Positions 8,666-17,727 of a DNA stretch of 64,000 nt are shown piece by piece; the stretch's first letter is position 1, and every line of letters begins with the position of its first letter. This DNA is from Caballeronia mineralivorans PML1(12) (lineage in GTDB: Bacteria > Pseudomonadota > Gammaproteobacteria > Burkholderiales > Burkholderiaceae), in contig NZ_AEJF01000075.1 of the NCBI RefSeq assembly GCF_001028175.1, forward strand, positions 62,001 to 126,000, given 5' to 3'. The position numbers and the translations under genes were made by a program. Below the pieces are notes generated by a model that was given only the letters and a program-made list of their open reading frames with translations, did not search any database and was not told the DNA's origin.

Positions 8666-9784
8666 TCAGGCGAGCGTTGCAGCCTGCGTTCCGGACACTA
8701 GCGCAAACACTTGCCACGCCGCGAACGCCGTGATGAAAAGGGCGCCTGCGAGAGCCAGGCCGAAACGAACTCGTTCGATTTTCTGGTGCCTGAAAACAGC
8801 CGCTTTCGATACCATCCGGTTCATCGACAAACTCGTCATGCCGATCGCCAGGACCGTGCAAGCGACACCTGCACCCATCGCTAGCGAGGCAAGCACGCCC
8901 ACTATAAAAACCTTGTTGGCGAGCGCCGCAATCAAGACAAAGATGGCGCCTGCGCACGGACGCACACCGACTGCAACGCCCGTCATAAGTATCCGCCTGC
9001 GGACCCGGGACGGTCCTCGTTCAGCGTCCGTTGGCGTCCAGCGTGCACGGGAACGTCGTTGAGCCAAACTCGCCCCGAGATACCGGGCCTGGTCCTTCTC
9101 ATCCGAACCCGCCTGTATCAGGCTCACGTGTTTCTTCGGCACGAGCTCCAGACGATCGACGTCGCAACAATCGCGCCTGGTGACGACCGCCCATAACGTC
9201 CACGCACCGACGCAGAGCAAGACAATATAGCTGGCGAGTTCAAGACTCGACGCCCGGGTCAATACGCCGCGCAGTCCCTCGCGGCTCAACCATGCCGCGC
9301 CTCCGACAAGAACAATCGCGGACATCGACTGAACCAGCGCACTCCATCCGCTCAGGAGGGCTGCATCGACGAAACGTGCCCGGTGCGACGCCAGATATGC
9401 ACTGACGACGATCTTGCCGTGTCCTGGTCCCAATGCGTGCAACACGCCATACACGAACGAACACAGCACGATCATCCCCGTGGTGAACAGGTCTGACCCA
9501 TCGCGCTCGTTCGCGAGCGTCTCCTGCAATTGTTCGTTCAGCGTGCTTTGCAGATGGATGCTGGCGTTCACTGCATCGCGGATGATAGATGGCATCGCGC
9601 CGGGTGCGGGTCGAGGAGCATCGGCCGTGTTGGCAGCGCTTGGCGTACAGGTCGAAGTACGCCCGAAGACGTCCGTGGTTTGAGCAAAGACGCTATGCGA
9701 AGCGAGCATCATGGCAAGAGCCAGACACACACCAATCGCCTTGCGATGTGCGCCGCCGAACCAGCTTACGAAGCATGTCAACAC
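8666..9784 (-). CDS. NicO-family nickel/cobalt efflux membrane protein
   Basis: A protein of about 372 residues with a signal-like first helix, about six membrane spans and the family hallmark GVLHALGPGHGKIVVSAY near residue 125; a second conserved GVRPCAGAIF lies near 300. NicO/RcnA proteins export Ni2+ or Co2+ from the cytoplasm. No clear ATG exists at the start; GTG (9784) or the adjacent TTG overlaps the stop of the DUF1007 gene, implying coupled translation. The central loop holds a CCDVD stretch that may bind metal. Exact ion specificity is not determinable. Confidence 0.8.
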   Translation of the reverse strand: MLTCFVSWFGGAHRKAIGVCLALAMMLASHSVFAQTTDVFGRTSTCTPSAANTADAPRPAPGAMPSIIRDAVNASIHLQSTLNEQLQETLANERDGSDLFTTGMIVLCSFVYGVLHALGPGHGKIVVSAYLASHRARFVDAALLSGWSALVQSMSAIVLVGGAAWLSREGLRGVLTRASSLELASYIVLLCVGAWTLWAVVTRRDCCDVDRLELVPKKHVSLIQAGSDEKDQARYLGASLAQRRSRARWTPTDAERGPSRVRRRILMTGVAVGVRPCAGAIFVLIAALANKVFIVGVLASLAMGAGVACTVLAIGMTSLSMNRMVSKAAVFRHQKIERVRFGLALAGALFITAFAAWQVFALVSGTQAATLA

Positions 9785-10395
9785 GATAGTCTGCTCGCTT
9801 GAGGAAAGAGGGTGCCGCCGAAAATCGGGTGGTCGTGATCCTCGAATGGCACGGCCCGGCACGTATCCGGCTTGCCTGTACTGAGCGTCGGCATGGGCTG
9901 CGCAGCGTTTTCAAAATCTACGAAAAACGTATCGTCCCAGACGCCGAGCGTCACTCGCGCGCGCTTGACGTCCACCGGTTTTCCGAGCGGCATCAGGAAT
10001 CGATATACAACGTGGCCGTCCTCGATACCCACACTGAAGTCACGTGGTTCGCCCAGGGCAACGGCCTTGCCGTCGGCAAAAACATGCGTGAAATAATCCG
10101 CGCCCTTAAGCGATGAAAAGGCCTGAGCCTTGAACGTCGCCGTGTAACTTGCGTTGAGCGGACCGGACTTTGGCATGCTGGAGAAATCGCCGACCATCGA
10201 AAACGGGAAGCCTTTCGAAAAGGTCCACGTCTCCTGCACGGCAACGAGCAGCGTTCCTTGCGTCTGGGCGACCATCGAGTAATTGATCCACACATGCGGA
10301 TGCGCTTGGGGTGAGGCCGGAAGCGCACCAAGCAACAGGGCGCAACACGCGGACAGCAGATAGCGATGAAACCAGCGCAGAAGCAAGGATCTCAT
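9778..10395 (-). CDS. DUF1007 periplasmic protein, partner of NicO transporter
   Basis: A 205-residue protein with a signal peptide ending at PASPQA, directly followed by the HPHVWI motif that defines DUF1007. The family is habitually encoded next to NicO transporters and is thought to act as a periplasmic metal-binding partner. It overlaps the NicO gene by 7 bases. The ATG at 10395 was chosen because it places a good signal peptide at the N-terminus; no strong Shine-Dalgarno is visible, and the frame stays open upstream to 10578. Confidence 0.75.
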   Translation of the reverse strand: MRSLLLRWFHRYLLSACCALLLGALPASPQAHPHVWINYSMVAQTQGTLLVAVQETWTFSKGFPFSMVGDFSSMPKSGPLNASYTATFKAQAFSSLKGADYFTHVFADGKAVALGEPRDFSVGIEDGHVVYRFLMPLGKPVDVKRARVTLGVWDDTFFVDFENAAQPMPTLSTGKPDTCRAVPFEDHDHPIFGGTLFPQASRLSC

Positions 10396-10764
10396 CGACG
10401 AATTCGCGGATACCCGCGAGCCCGGCCCGTTGAACGTTCCGGCCGGAGCATTAGCATCTGCGCTGGTCTTCGGCCCTGTTAGCACGGTCCGGACAGGGCA
10501 TAGCCTCATGTAACGAACGTAGTGCCGGTTACCTTTCAGAAAGCTCACGCTCATGTCACCCTCGCAGTGACGAAACATGCCTATGTTCGCCCGCTTTATA
10601 GCATGGCGTTTTTCTATTGCCCACGAGATGCAGCCCAGACACCCCGCCCGGCGAGACAGCCGTCAAGAAACCTTGCTCTTCCAAATCAAGTTGCGGCACG
10701 ATGCGCCAATGACAAAATTCATTTTTATCGCACCCTCGGGTGCGACATCGTTCGGGGACGCACA
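10396..10764. promoter_or_regulatory. Divergent intergenic region between DUF1007/NicO and SulP genes
   Basis: About 370 bases with no convincing gene. It must hold the promoters for the metal-export pair and the SulP transporter. The region 10705-10745 is AT-richer (ATTCATTTTTATCG). GGGGA at 10754-10758 is the ribosome site for sulP. No riboswitch-like architecture was recognised. Confidence 0.3.
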
Positions 10765-12450
10765 ATGCGCTTTAACTTATTGAAGGGCGTCCTGCCGCTC
10801 GGCCGCGCTACGGCACTCCGCGATCTCCTGGCCGGTGTGACGCTCGCGTCAATGGACATCCCGCAAGTACTGGGTTACGCGCGCATAGCGGGAATGCCGG
10901 CCGTGACCGGTCTTTACACCGCATTTTTACCGCTCCTGGCATTCGCGATCTTTGGCGCGTCTCGTCATCTGGTCGTCGCAGCGGACTCCGCGACGGCCAC
11001 GATCTTCGCCAGCCGGCTGTCGACCATGGCAGCGGCCGGAAGCCCGCAATACATGGCGCTCGCCGGGGTCGTCGCGCTGCTGACTGCCGGACTGCTATTG
11101 ATCGCGCGGATCTTCAAGCTCGGTTTCCTGGCCGATTTTCTATCCCGCACCGTCTTGCTCGGCTTCCTTGCCGGCGTCGGCATTCAGGTCGGCGTCGCCA
11201 TGCTGGGCGACATGCTCGGCGTCCACGTGGGGTCGTCCCGGACCGTGGGGCAGATCGAATCGATTATCCTCCACCTGCCTCAGCTGTCGGTTCCGACACT
11301 GGGTATCTCGGTGGCGGTGGTGAGCTGCATCCTCATTTTCAAGCGCCTTTTGCCGCATCTTCCCGTCGCCATGTTCGCAGTGGTCGGCGGCATTGCGGCA
11401 AGTTATGCCTACGACTTCGCCGGACATGGAATCGCGGTCGTAGGTCCGGTTGCCGGGGGCCTGCCCGCGCTGAGCTTCCCGGTTGCCACCTGGGAGCAGA
11501 CGCTGGACCTGGTACCCGTGGCCGCTTCGTGTTTTGTCATGATCATCGCGCAAAGCGTCGCGGCGGGCCGCGTGTTTGCGGAGCGTTATCACGAACCCGT
11601 CGACGCCGATGCCGACATCCTGGGGATAGCGGCAGCCAACGCAGTTGCGTCGATAAGCGGGGCGTTCGTGGTCAACGGCAGTCCGACCCAGACCGCCATG
11701 GCGGATCGCGCCGGTGCGCGCAGCCAGTTCGCGCAAGTGGTTTTCGCGGGCGTCGTGGGCGTGGTGTTGCTGTTCTTCAGCAAGTGGCTACAGTATCTTC
11801 CGCACTGCGTGCTGGCGGGCATCGTCTTCACGATCGCCATTGGGCTGATCGACGTGAAAAGTCTTTACGCCATCCGGCGCGAAAGTCCTGGCGAACTCAC
11901 GCTGGCGCTCGTCACGGCCACAGCCGTGGTGGTCATTGGCGTGGAGGATGGAATACTTCTCGCGGTCGCGTTGTCGTTGCTGCGCCATGTACGCCATAGC
12001 TATCATCCGCACACCATGATGCTGGCGCCCACTGCGGCCACTGGCGGACGCTGGGCGCCCGTGCCCGCGACGCCGGGCACCCAGACGGCACCCGGCCTGA
12101 TCGTTTACCGGTTCGGCGCCGACCTGTTTTTCGCGAACGACCATTTTTTCGTCGACGATGTGCGTCACCTGCTCGACCGCGCGCCCACGCCAGTCCGCTG
12201 GTTCATAGTCGATGCCGGCGCCATCACGGATCTGGATTATTCGGCGGCAAGGACTCTCGCTGAATTCTGCCAGAGTTTGAAGCAGCGTAGTATCAACGTG
12301 CTGTTTGCGCGCGTTAACCAGTATCTGCGAGCCGATATGGACCGCCACGGAATCACGGTTGTGCTGGGGGAAACGCACCTCTTCGAGACGCTGCATGCGG
12401 CGCTTGTCGCGGCTGGATTCGATCCGTCGGCGGCCTCGAGCACGCATTAG
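10765..12450 (+). CDS. SulP/SLC26-family anion transporter with STAS domain
   Basis: A 561-residue inner-membrane transporter. The SulP signature lies near the N-terminus (GYARIAGMPAVTGLYTAFLP), followed by about 12 hydrophobic segments to residue 400 and a C-terminal STAS domain (about 430-545, with FIVDAGAITDLDYSA). Members carry sulfate, bicarbonate or C4-dicarboxylates; which one cannot be told from sequence alone. The start at 10765 has GGGGA upstream, whereas the open frame upstream of it lacks protein-like composition. Confidence 0.9.
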   Translation: MRFNLLKGVLPLGRATALRDLLAGVTLASMDIPQVLGYARIAGMPAVTGLYTAFLPLLAFAIFGASRHLVVAADSATATIFASRLSTMAAAGSPQYMALAGVVALLTAGLLLIARIFKLGFLADFLSRTVLLGFLAGVGIQVGVAMLGDMLGVHVGSSRTVGQIESIILHLPQLSVPTLGISVAVVSCILIFKRLLPHLPVAMFAVVGGIAASYAYDFAGHGIAVVGPVAGGLPALSFPVATWEQTLDLVPVAASCFVMIIAQSVAAGRVFAERYHEPVDADADILGIAAANAVASISGAFVVNGSPTQTAMADRAGARSQFAQVVFAGVVGVVLLFFSKWLQYLPHCVLAGIVFTIAIGLIDVKSLYAIRRESPGELTLALVTATAVVVIGVEDGILLAVALSLLRHVRHSYHPHTMMLAPTAATGGRWAPVPATPGTQTAPGLIVYRFGADLFFANDHFFVDDVRHLLDRAPTPVRWFIVDAGAITDLDYSAARTLAEFCQSLKQRSINVLFARVNQYLRADMDRHGITVVLGETHLFETLHAALVAAGFDPSAASSTH

Positions 12451-12657
12451 TGATGCACCGGATGGGACAGGCGAGACGCCGCACCGCAGCAAGCTCCAAC
12501 GCTGAGCGCGGCGTAGAACAGCAATCGCCAATCGTTGATCAGGGTCGTACGGAAAGGGCTAAAGTTTCAAAACCGCAGGCCGTTATAGCGTGGTCGTACG
12601 ACGTTATACCGCGGTCGTCACCGTTGGATGACCTTCCACTAACATTACGGAAAAACC

Positions 12658-12849
12658 ATGCGCCTCCTGCTCGCCATTTTCTTGCCCTGGCTTCAGTTCT
12701 TCACGATTGGCCGGCCGTTTGCCGGGATCATTTGCCTCGCGCTTCAACTCACGGTTATTGGCTGGATCCCGGCAGCGATCTGGTCGGTCTACGCACTGAG
12801 CGAATACAAGACTGACCGGAAAATCGCGCGCGCGGTCGCGGGGCGGTAA
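12658..12849 (+). CDS. YqaE/Pmp3-family small membrane protein
   Basis: A 63-residue protein made almost entirely of two membrane helices (LLAIFLPWLQFFTIG and ICLALQLTVIGWIPAAIW) followed by VYALSEYKTDRK. This matches the YqaE/Pmp3 proteolipids, which influence membrane potential and stress tolerance. It stands 207 bases after the SulP gene and probably has its own promoter in that gap. Confidence 0.75.
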   Translation: MRLLLAIFLPWLQFFTIGRPFAGIICLALQLTVIGWIPAAIWSVYALSEYKTDRKIARAVAGR

Positions 12850-12875
12850 GGGCAGGGGTTTTCGTTCGCACTTGG

Positions 12876-13073
12876 TCGAAGGCCCGCGAAGCCGAAGCGG
12901 CGGATGTCCTGGAGGACATCAAGGCTCGTGTGGCGGAATTCGGATTTACGGTCGATGACGTGTTCTCTGCCGGCAAGAGAATACGCAAACGCCACGAACG
13001 CAGCGGACCCACGTATCGAGATCCTGTTTCGGGTGCAACGTGGAGCGGGATGGGCCGCGCACCTGGCTGGATC
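12876..13073 (+). pseudogene. H-NS-family gene fragment, truncated at both ends
   Basis: The frame reads KAREAEAADVLEDIKARVAEFGF, then YRDPVSGATWSGMGRAPGWI. The first part matches the end of the H-NS oligomerisation region and the second the C-terminal DNA-binding motif of Burkholderia H-NS proteins, usually TWSGRGR-P-WI; the first Arg of the core is Met here. There is no start codon: the first 20 or so residues of a normal H-NS are missing, and the frame runs upstream into the YqaE stop region. At 13073 the homology stops where the convergent MFS relic begins, so both ends look like rearrangement junctions. Confidence 0.7.
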
Positions 13074-13512
13074 AGAGACCAGCCGGGCACACGGCCCACG
13101 ACCGATCCGGCCGATGCCAAGCGCCCAACCTACGCCGGCTGCGCAAATGCGTGTGGGATAGAACCCACCCACGAAAGCATTAGCCTGCCTGACCGTCCAC
13201 AATGCAAAAGCCCGCGCAGAACACGGCCGGCAACACCAGGCCAAGGTTCGCACCCACCGACCCCACAATACTAATGAAAAGCGCCGCGCACGCAAACGCC
13301 ACACCGAGCACCAGAGTAGGCGTGATCCGATCCGAGAGATAGCCGACGACCAGCGCGCCGATCGTGCCGCCAACCTGAAAATACGCGGTAGTGCGAACAG
13401 CATCGCCGGTATGAAGCCCGCTGCCGATAAGCACGGCCGGCAGCCAGTTGGTAAAGAAATACAGAACGACCAGATTCATCACGATCGACAGCCAAATCAG
13501 CGATGTTGCCAC
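13074..13512 (-). pseudogene. MFS transporter relic (aromatic-acid/H+ symporter type), frameshifted
   Basis: The minus strand encodes a piece of an AAHS-like MFS protein: MNLVVLYFFTNWLPAVLI, then FQVGGTIGALVVGYLSDR, ending AGFCIVDGQAG before a stop at 13180. The homology resumes in another frame as QANAFVGGFYPT and GVGWALGIGRIG, and shifts again to GSVVGRVPGW near 13085. Both the first half of the gene and its 3' end are missing. It is clearly non-functional and abuts the H-NS fragment tail to tail. Confidence 0.75.
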
Positions 13513-13590
13513 CGCCCGCCTTGGCCTAGAGCGTTAAGACGAGACCCAGTCGGTTTGCGGTTCTACTGCGTCGCGAACGACACACGTTCC

Positions 13591-15231
13591 TCAACTGGCA
13601 GTTTCTGGAGTGGCGTTAGCTGATGGTAAAGCGGCGACTGCAACTCGAGGCGTCGGAAAGTCAGCCCTTGAAGGATCGGCTCCCAGCTTGAAGATCGACA
13701 CTATCTCGCGTAGCGTGCTGGATTGTGCCGCCATCGACTGCGCGGCGGCAGACGCTTCTTCAACCAATGCGACGTTTTGTAGTGTCACCTGGTCCATCTG
13801 CGCGACGGCGGTATTGACCTGCTCGATGCCGGTAAGCTGTTCAAGGGACGCTGCAGTAATCTCCCCCATCAGGTCGGAGACACGTTTGACTGCCAGGACT
13901 ACTTCGCCCATGGTCGTCCCCGCTTCTTCGACCAAAACCGAACCAGCCTTCACACGGTCAACGGAATGCGCTATCAGCCCCTTGATTTCCTTTGCCGCGC
14001 TGGCACTTCGTTGCGCGAGGGTGCGCACTTCCCCGGCGACTACGGCAAAACCGCGACCTTGATCACCAGCACGCGCTGCCTCCACCGCTGCGTTCAGCGC
14101 GAGAATGTTGGTCTGAAATGCAATAGCTTCGATCACGGCAATAATATCGGCAACCTTTGCCGAGCTTGCCGATATAGCGTGCATGGTCTCGATCACCCGG
14201 CCCACTACGTCGCCGCCACGTTGTGCGATATCGGAAGCGTTTGCGGCAAGCGTATTGCCTTGTCGGGCGCTTTCGGTGTTTTGCTTGACGGTGGCGGTCA
14301 GCTCTTCCATGCTCGCTGCGGTTTCTTCAAGTGACGCTGCCTGCTCTTCCGTGCGCTGGCTCAGATCCGTATTGCCTGCCGCGATCTGATCAGCTCCCGT
14401 AGCAATGCTCTCGCTGCCAGATCTAACACGCCCAACTACTTCTGCGAGTCTCTCATTCATGTGTTTCAGCGCTCGCAGAAGTTGGCTTGTTTCGTCTTTG
14501 CCACTCACTTCGATCCTCGAGGTCAGGTCGCCTTGCGCGACCGTTTGTGCAATCTTCACGGATATGCTGATTGGAACCGTAATGGAGCGGGTGATGACGA
14601 ACGCGACAACGAGGCTCAATGCAATGGCCATTCCGATCAGCATCCACGTGAACAGCAATGCGTTGTGAAACGCGGCCGCAGCCTGCGCACTGTCGTCGTC
14701 CGCCCCCTGGCTGTTCAACGCAATATCCTGCGCGACAAGTTCAGTGACCGTGGTGAACGCGCGCGAAGACTCACCCTCGGCGAGAGATCGGGCGTCAGCG
14801 AAATGCTCATCTCCGCTGTCGGAAAGCGCATTCAGCTTTTTGTCCAAAGAGAGATAGGTGTTCCACGCCGCCTTGATCTTGTTTGACAGCTGCAGTTCCT
14901 CGGCGGAGCCCACCACTGCCTCGTATTGTGGCCACACTCGCGAAAGCTCACTAAGCGCTGCGTCATGCTTCGATCGTTGGGACTTGCGTTCTGAAGAACT
15001 GGTTGCGATCAGGTAACCTAAGGATGCTTGGCGAGTCTCACTAGCCAGCGCCTGGATATTGCCTAGCCGCTGGACGCTGGGAAGCAGGTTCGTTGCGAGG
15101 TCCTGTGTGCCGTCATAGATGCGAGAAGCCTGAACCAGGCCTAGCGCGCCTACCAGACATAACAAAACGAGCGTCGCGCCAAATCCTATTCCAAGGCGAA
15201 CGCCGATCCTGAGGCTACCAATAACTTTCAC
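13591..15231 (-). CDS. Methyl-accepting chemotaxis protein
   Basis: A 546-residue chemoreceptor. It has a first membrane helix at about residues 10-32, a four-helix-bundle periplasmic domain to about 180, a second helix ([20 protein letters not shown]), a HAMP domain, and the cytoplasmic signalling hairpin with the highly conserved [19 protein letters not shown]. The GTG at 15231 is preferred as the start because AAAGGA lies just upstream; an in-frame TTG at 15267 has none. The C-terminus (PETAS) lacks the CheR-tethering pentapeptide. The ligand is unknown. Confidence 0.9.
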   Translation of the reverse strand: MKVIGSLRIGVRLGIGFGATLVLLCLVGALGLVQASRIYDGTQDLATNLLPSVQRLGNIQALASETRQASLGYLIATSSSERKSQRSKHDAALSELSRVWPQYEAVVGSAEELQLSNKIKAAWNTYLSLDKKLNALSDSGDEHFADARSLAEGESSRAFTTVTELVAQDIALNSQGADDDSAQAAAAFHNALLFTWMLIGMAIALSLVVAFVITRSITVPISISVKIAQTVAQGDLTSRIEVSGKDETSQLLRALKHMNERLAEVVGRVRSGSESIATGADQIAAGNTDLSQRTEEQAASLEETAASMEELTATVKQNTESARQGNTLAANASDIAQRGGDVVGRVIETMHAISASSAKVADIIAVIEAIAFQTNILALNAAVEAARAGDQGRGFAVVAGEVRTLAQRSASAAKEIKGLIAHSVDRVKAGSVLVEEAGTTMGEVVLAVKRVSDLMGEITAASLEQLTGIEQVNTAVAQMDQVTLQNVALVEEASAAAQSMAAQSSTLREIVSIFKLGADPSRADFPTPRVAVAALPSANATPETAS

Positions 15232-15431
15232 GATTTTTCCTTTGTGTGTGTCGACCGCTATAAGCAAAACGACATCGAGAAAAGATTCTTAGGCGCCGCA
15301 GAAGCCTATGGGAAAGGCGATCGCGGCGAGGTGCAATTAAAGGGCGTGGGCAGATGACACGCCGGTATTGACGGTCATGCAAGCGTTAACTGATACGTGG
15401 TTCAACGTAACAAGGTGTTGCTTCCGCTGCC

Positions 15432-16073
15432 TTACCACCGCAAGTAAATCGGAGCAAGTGCAGCCCCTATGCCGGCGGTCACGACAACTGCCAGTACATA
15501 CCAGACACCCCAGAACGGCACGGACATCTCTGAACAGTAAAGGGAGTACACAAGCAGTCCTTGCGCGCCGGCGAGCAGTCCGACACCTGCGCCAGCCAAT
15601 GCAAGGCGGGTAGGGGCGAGTCCCTTCATGGCGCGCATCACAGCGGCAAGTGATGGCAGAGACAGCAGAACGACATTAGCCGTGGTGACTCGCCATGTTG
15701 TCCCCAACATCAGTTGCAGACGATAGCCTGGCGGTGTCGCGAGCAGAATAAAGATGACCATGAGCATCATGGTCACGAAGGGCATTGCGACCGCGAACCA
15801 TGCAAGCTTGAGCAGCGCGCCGGGACGGCCAAGACATGCAGCGAGTTTCATTGCAGTCACAACGGTCGCCGTCGGAAACGCAAGCCGTACCCAGAACATC
15901 GTCGTCAGTATCAGTTTCGGCATATCGCTCCTGATGCCGTAGAGCACCACCAGCAACGCCATGCTGCCCGCAAAGCCAACTATGAGCGCTCGATTGAGCC
16001 TTCTCGATACGGCATTGGACTCGACGGGCGTCAGATCATTAGCCAGCCGAAATATCAGATCGCCGGTTTTCAT
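15432..16073 (-). CDS. nrsF: NrsF-family (DUF1109) anti-sigma factor
   Basis: A 213-residue inner-membrane protein with six hydrophobic segments after a short cytoplasmic start (MKTGDLIFRLANDLTPV), the layout of the NrsF/DUF1109 anti-sigma family. In Caulobacter NrsF holds the ECF sigma factor SigF at the membrane and releases it under heavy-metal stress. It lies at the end of the bufferin operon, as expected. The ECF sigma gene that normally sits immediately upstream is not visible here. Confidence 0.8.
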   Translation of the reverse strand: MKTGDLIFRLANDLTPVESNAVSRRLNRALIVGFAGSMALLVVLYGIRSDMPKLILTTMFWVRLAFPTATVVTAMKLAACLGRPGALLKLAWFAVAMPFVTMMLMVIFILLATPPGYRLQLMLGTTWRVTTANVVLLSLPSLAAVMRAMKGLAPTRLALAGAGVGLLAGAQGLLVYSLYCSEMSVPFWGVWYVLAVVVTAGIGAALAPIYLRW

Positions 16074-16438
16074 TTCGCCTCTTCGTGTCGAATCTAAGCG
16101 CGCGTCCGTTTGACGGTATAGTCGCTACCGCCGGGAAGCAGGCGCAAGCTTCCAGATGACACATGGTGATGGCGCCAGGCTTACCACGCGTGCTCGTTCC
16201 TTTCCTTCTGAAACTTCAAGTACTTGGCGTTCCGCCAAGTACTCCTGCAGAGGAGAAGTCCAGATATCGCTGGCAATTGAACGGGGACGGGCGGATTTGG
16301 ACCTCACCGTTGGTTAGTCGGAAAACACTTCCGAAGTCCTATAGGACTCTTGATGGTCGTTCCAGTCGGGTAACACATCGAACCTCACGTCCAGGAGAAC
16401 ATTCAGCGCACCAGCCCGTGTTTGGTAGATGCTCCGGG
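16074..16438. other. Gap where an ECF sigma factor gene would be expected; perfect hairpin inside
   Basis: 365 bases separate doxX from nrsF. In other bufferin loci an ECF sigma gene (about 540 bases) stands between them. I read the three minus-strand frames and found no sigma-2 or sigma-4 sequence, only a short composition-poor open frame at 16125-16307. A perfect inverted repeat lies at 16219-16243 (AGTACTTGGCG, loop TTC, CGCCAAGTACT), strong enough to act as a terminator or regulatory hairpin, though no T-run follows on either strand. Confidence 0.6.
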
Positions 16439-16942
16439 TCAGGATCTGGGCGACTTGTCACCAAGCATATAGTCAATGGAAACCGCGCCTGGGCCCCACG
16501 CCGCGATTCCCAAGGCCATTGCAAACCAAGTCAGGTGGATCGGCCAGCCGTCCGGTACAGTCAGCTCGATGATGCACGTCATAAGTATGATGCCGGCTGC
16601 AGCGAACCGGGTTCCGAAGCCAAGTACGAGCAGCACCGGGAACGTTACCTCACCGCAGCCCGATAGAAATGCAAAAACAGCTGGGTGAGGAAACGGATAT
16701 GGACCACCCGGGAGGTGCAACTTGAACTCCTCCGTGAACAGGTCGATCGCCGTATCGTTGAGTTGAAGGAATCCGTGCCATTTGAGGATGCCCGATTTCC
16801 AGAACGGCACGGCCAAGGCAAGCCGCAGCACCAGTTGAACGAGCCACGGTTGCGCGAGCCGCTGGATCAGCCGCTTCGCCGTGCCAATCGTGGATATGAC
16901 AATGCCTGGAAACGGAAGTCTTACGTCTTGTTGGTCTGACAT
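16439..16942 (-). CDS. DoxX-family membrane protein of the bufferin operon
   Basis: A 167-residue membrane protein with four hydrophobic helices; the DoxX hallmark is RLALAVPFWKSGILKW near residue 45 and GCGEVTFPVLLVLGFGTRFAA near 105. DoxX genes are regular members of bufferin (DUF2282-DUF692-DUF2063) operons, but their role there is not established. The ATG at 16942 was chosen over the TTG at 16951 because GGAGA lies 9 bases before it. It starts 5 bases after the bufC stop. Confidence 0.8.
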   Translation of the reverse strand: MSDQQDVRLPFPGIVISTIGTAKRLIQRLAQPWLVQLVLRLALAVPFWKSGILKWHGFLQLNDTAIDLFTEEFKLHLPGGPYPFPHPAVFAFLSGCGEVTFPVLLVLGFGTRFAAAGIILMTCIIELTVPDGWPIHLTWFAMALGIAAWGPGAVSIDYMLGDKSPRS

Positions 16943-16947
16943 GTTGA

Positions 16948-17727
16948 TCAATCTCCATGTTCAATGGCGGTAAACACGCCGGCTGAGATCATCCCTACCA
17001 GGTTGGCCTGGAGATCGAAGGAAGGGGCTTCTTGAAATGCGGCCGCGACCGCTTCACCCAGTGATGCACCCCCGAGAAGACTGATGAGGAAGGTCGCACC
17101 ACCGGGCGGCAGGCGCGATACCACCACGTCCCGCTCCGGTCGCGTCACGAGTGCATCCTCCGGTTCGCTTGAGCGGAGCGGAGCAACAGGGCCATCAGTC
17201 CGGTTCATCGCAAAGATTGCGACGGCCGGATAGGGTGATCGTACGATCCGCGCGGCGGGGTGCGCCTTGAAACGCACGCTTGCCAGCGACGCCGGCTCAA
17301 TGCTTCCCAACGCTTCGGCAGCAAGCACGGGCAGGTCGGCAGCGTGATAGGCATCCAGCCACGCCCGCTCGATGCGCGCCGTATCCGCCAGCCACGGCAT
17401 GTCACGGGAATATTCGTAGGACTCGATGAACGCAGGAAAATCCCGCCCGTACTCGAACAGCAACGGCGAAGCAGGAGGAGTTTCGCGAATGTGGAAACGG
17501 GCCATCGCCCTGAAGAATTCGACGCCCGTAATGCGCTGGATAGCAGGATAGATAGCAGCGAGCGCGTCGATCAAGCTGACCGTGACGTTATTACGATAAA
17601 TGTTATAGCGCTTGATTACGCCCTTTCCCGACGGGGCGACCACGTCGTCCGATGCCACCATCGCGGGGTCCGTCAGACCCGGTGCAAACGCTGCGGCGTA
17701 GTCGTATAGGCGATATTCAGACCTCAT
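16948..17727 (-). CDS. bufC: BufC, DUF2063 partner protein for bufferin maturation
   Basis: A 259-residue cytoplasmic protein of the DUF2063 family: it begins RSEYRLYDYAAAF and contains YNIYRNNVTVSLIDALAAIYPA, a conserved family stretch. By analogy with MbnC and other DUF692 partners it binds the precursor and presents it to the BufB oxidase. The gene overlaps bufB by 11 bases, so stoichiometric, coupled translation is likely. Confidence 0.85.
   Translation of the reverse strand: MRSEYRLYDYAAAFAPGLTDPAMVASDDVVAPSGKGVIKRYNIYRNNVTVSLIDALAAIYPAIQRITGVEFFRAMARFHIRETPPASPLLFEYGRDFPAFIESYEYSRDMPWLADTARIERAWLDAYHAADLPVLAAEALGSIEPASLASVRFKAHPAARIVRSPYPAVAIFAMNRTDGPVAPLRSSEPEDALVTRPERDVVVSRLPPGGATFLISLLGGASLGEAVAAAFQEAPSFDLQANLVGMISAGVFTAIEHGD

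Noticed and set aside
16125..16307. Minus-strand 60-codon frame as a remnant of the missing sigma factor
   Set aside because: No similarity to sigma-2 or sigma-4 motifs could be seen; it also contains the perfect hairpin in its coding part.
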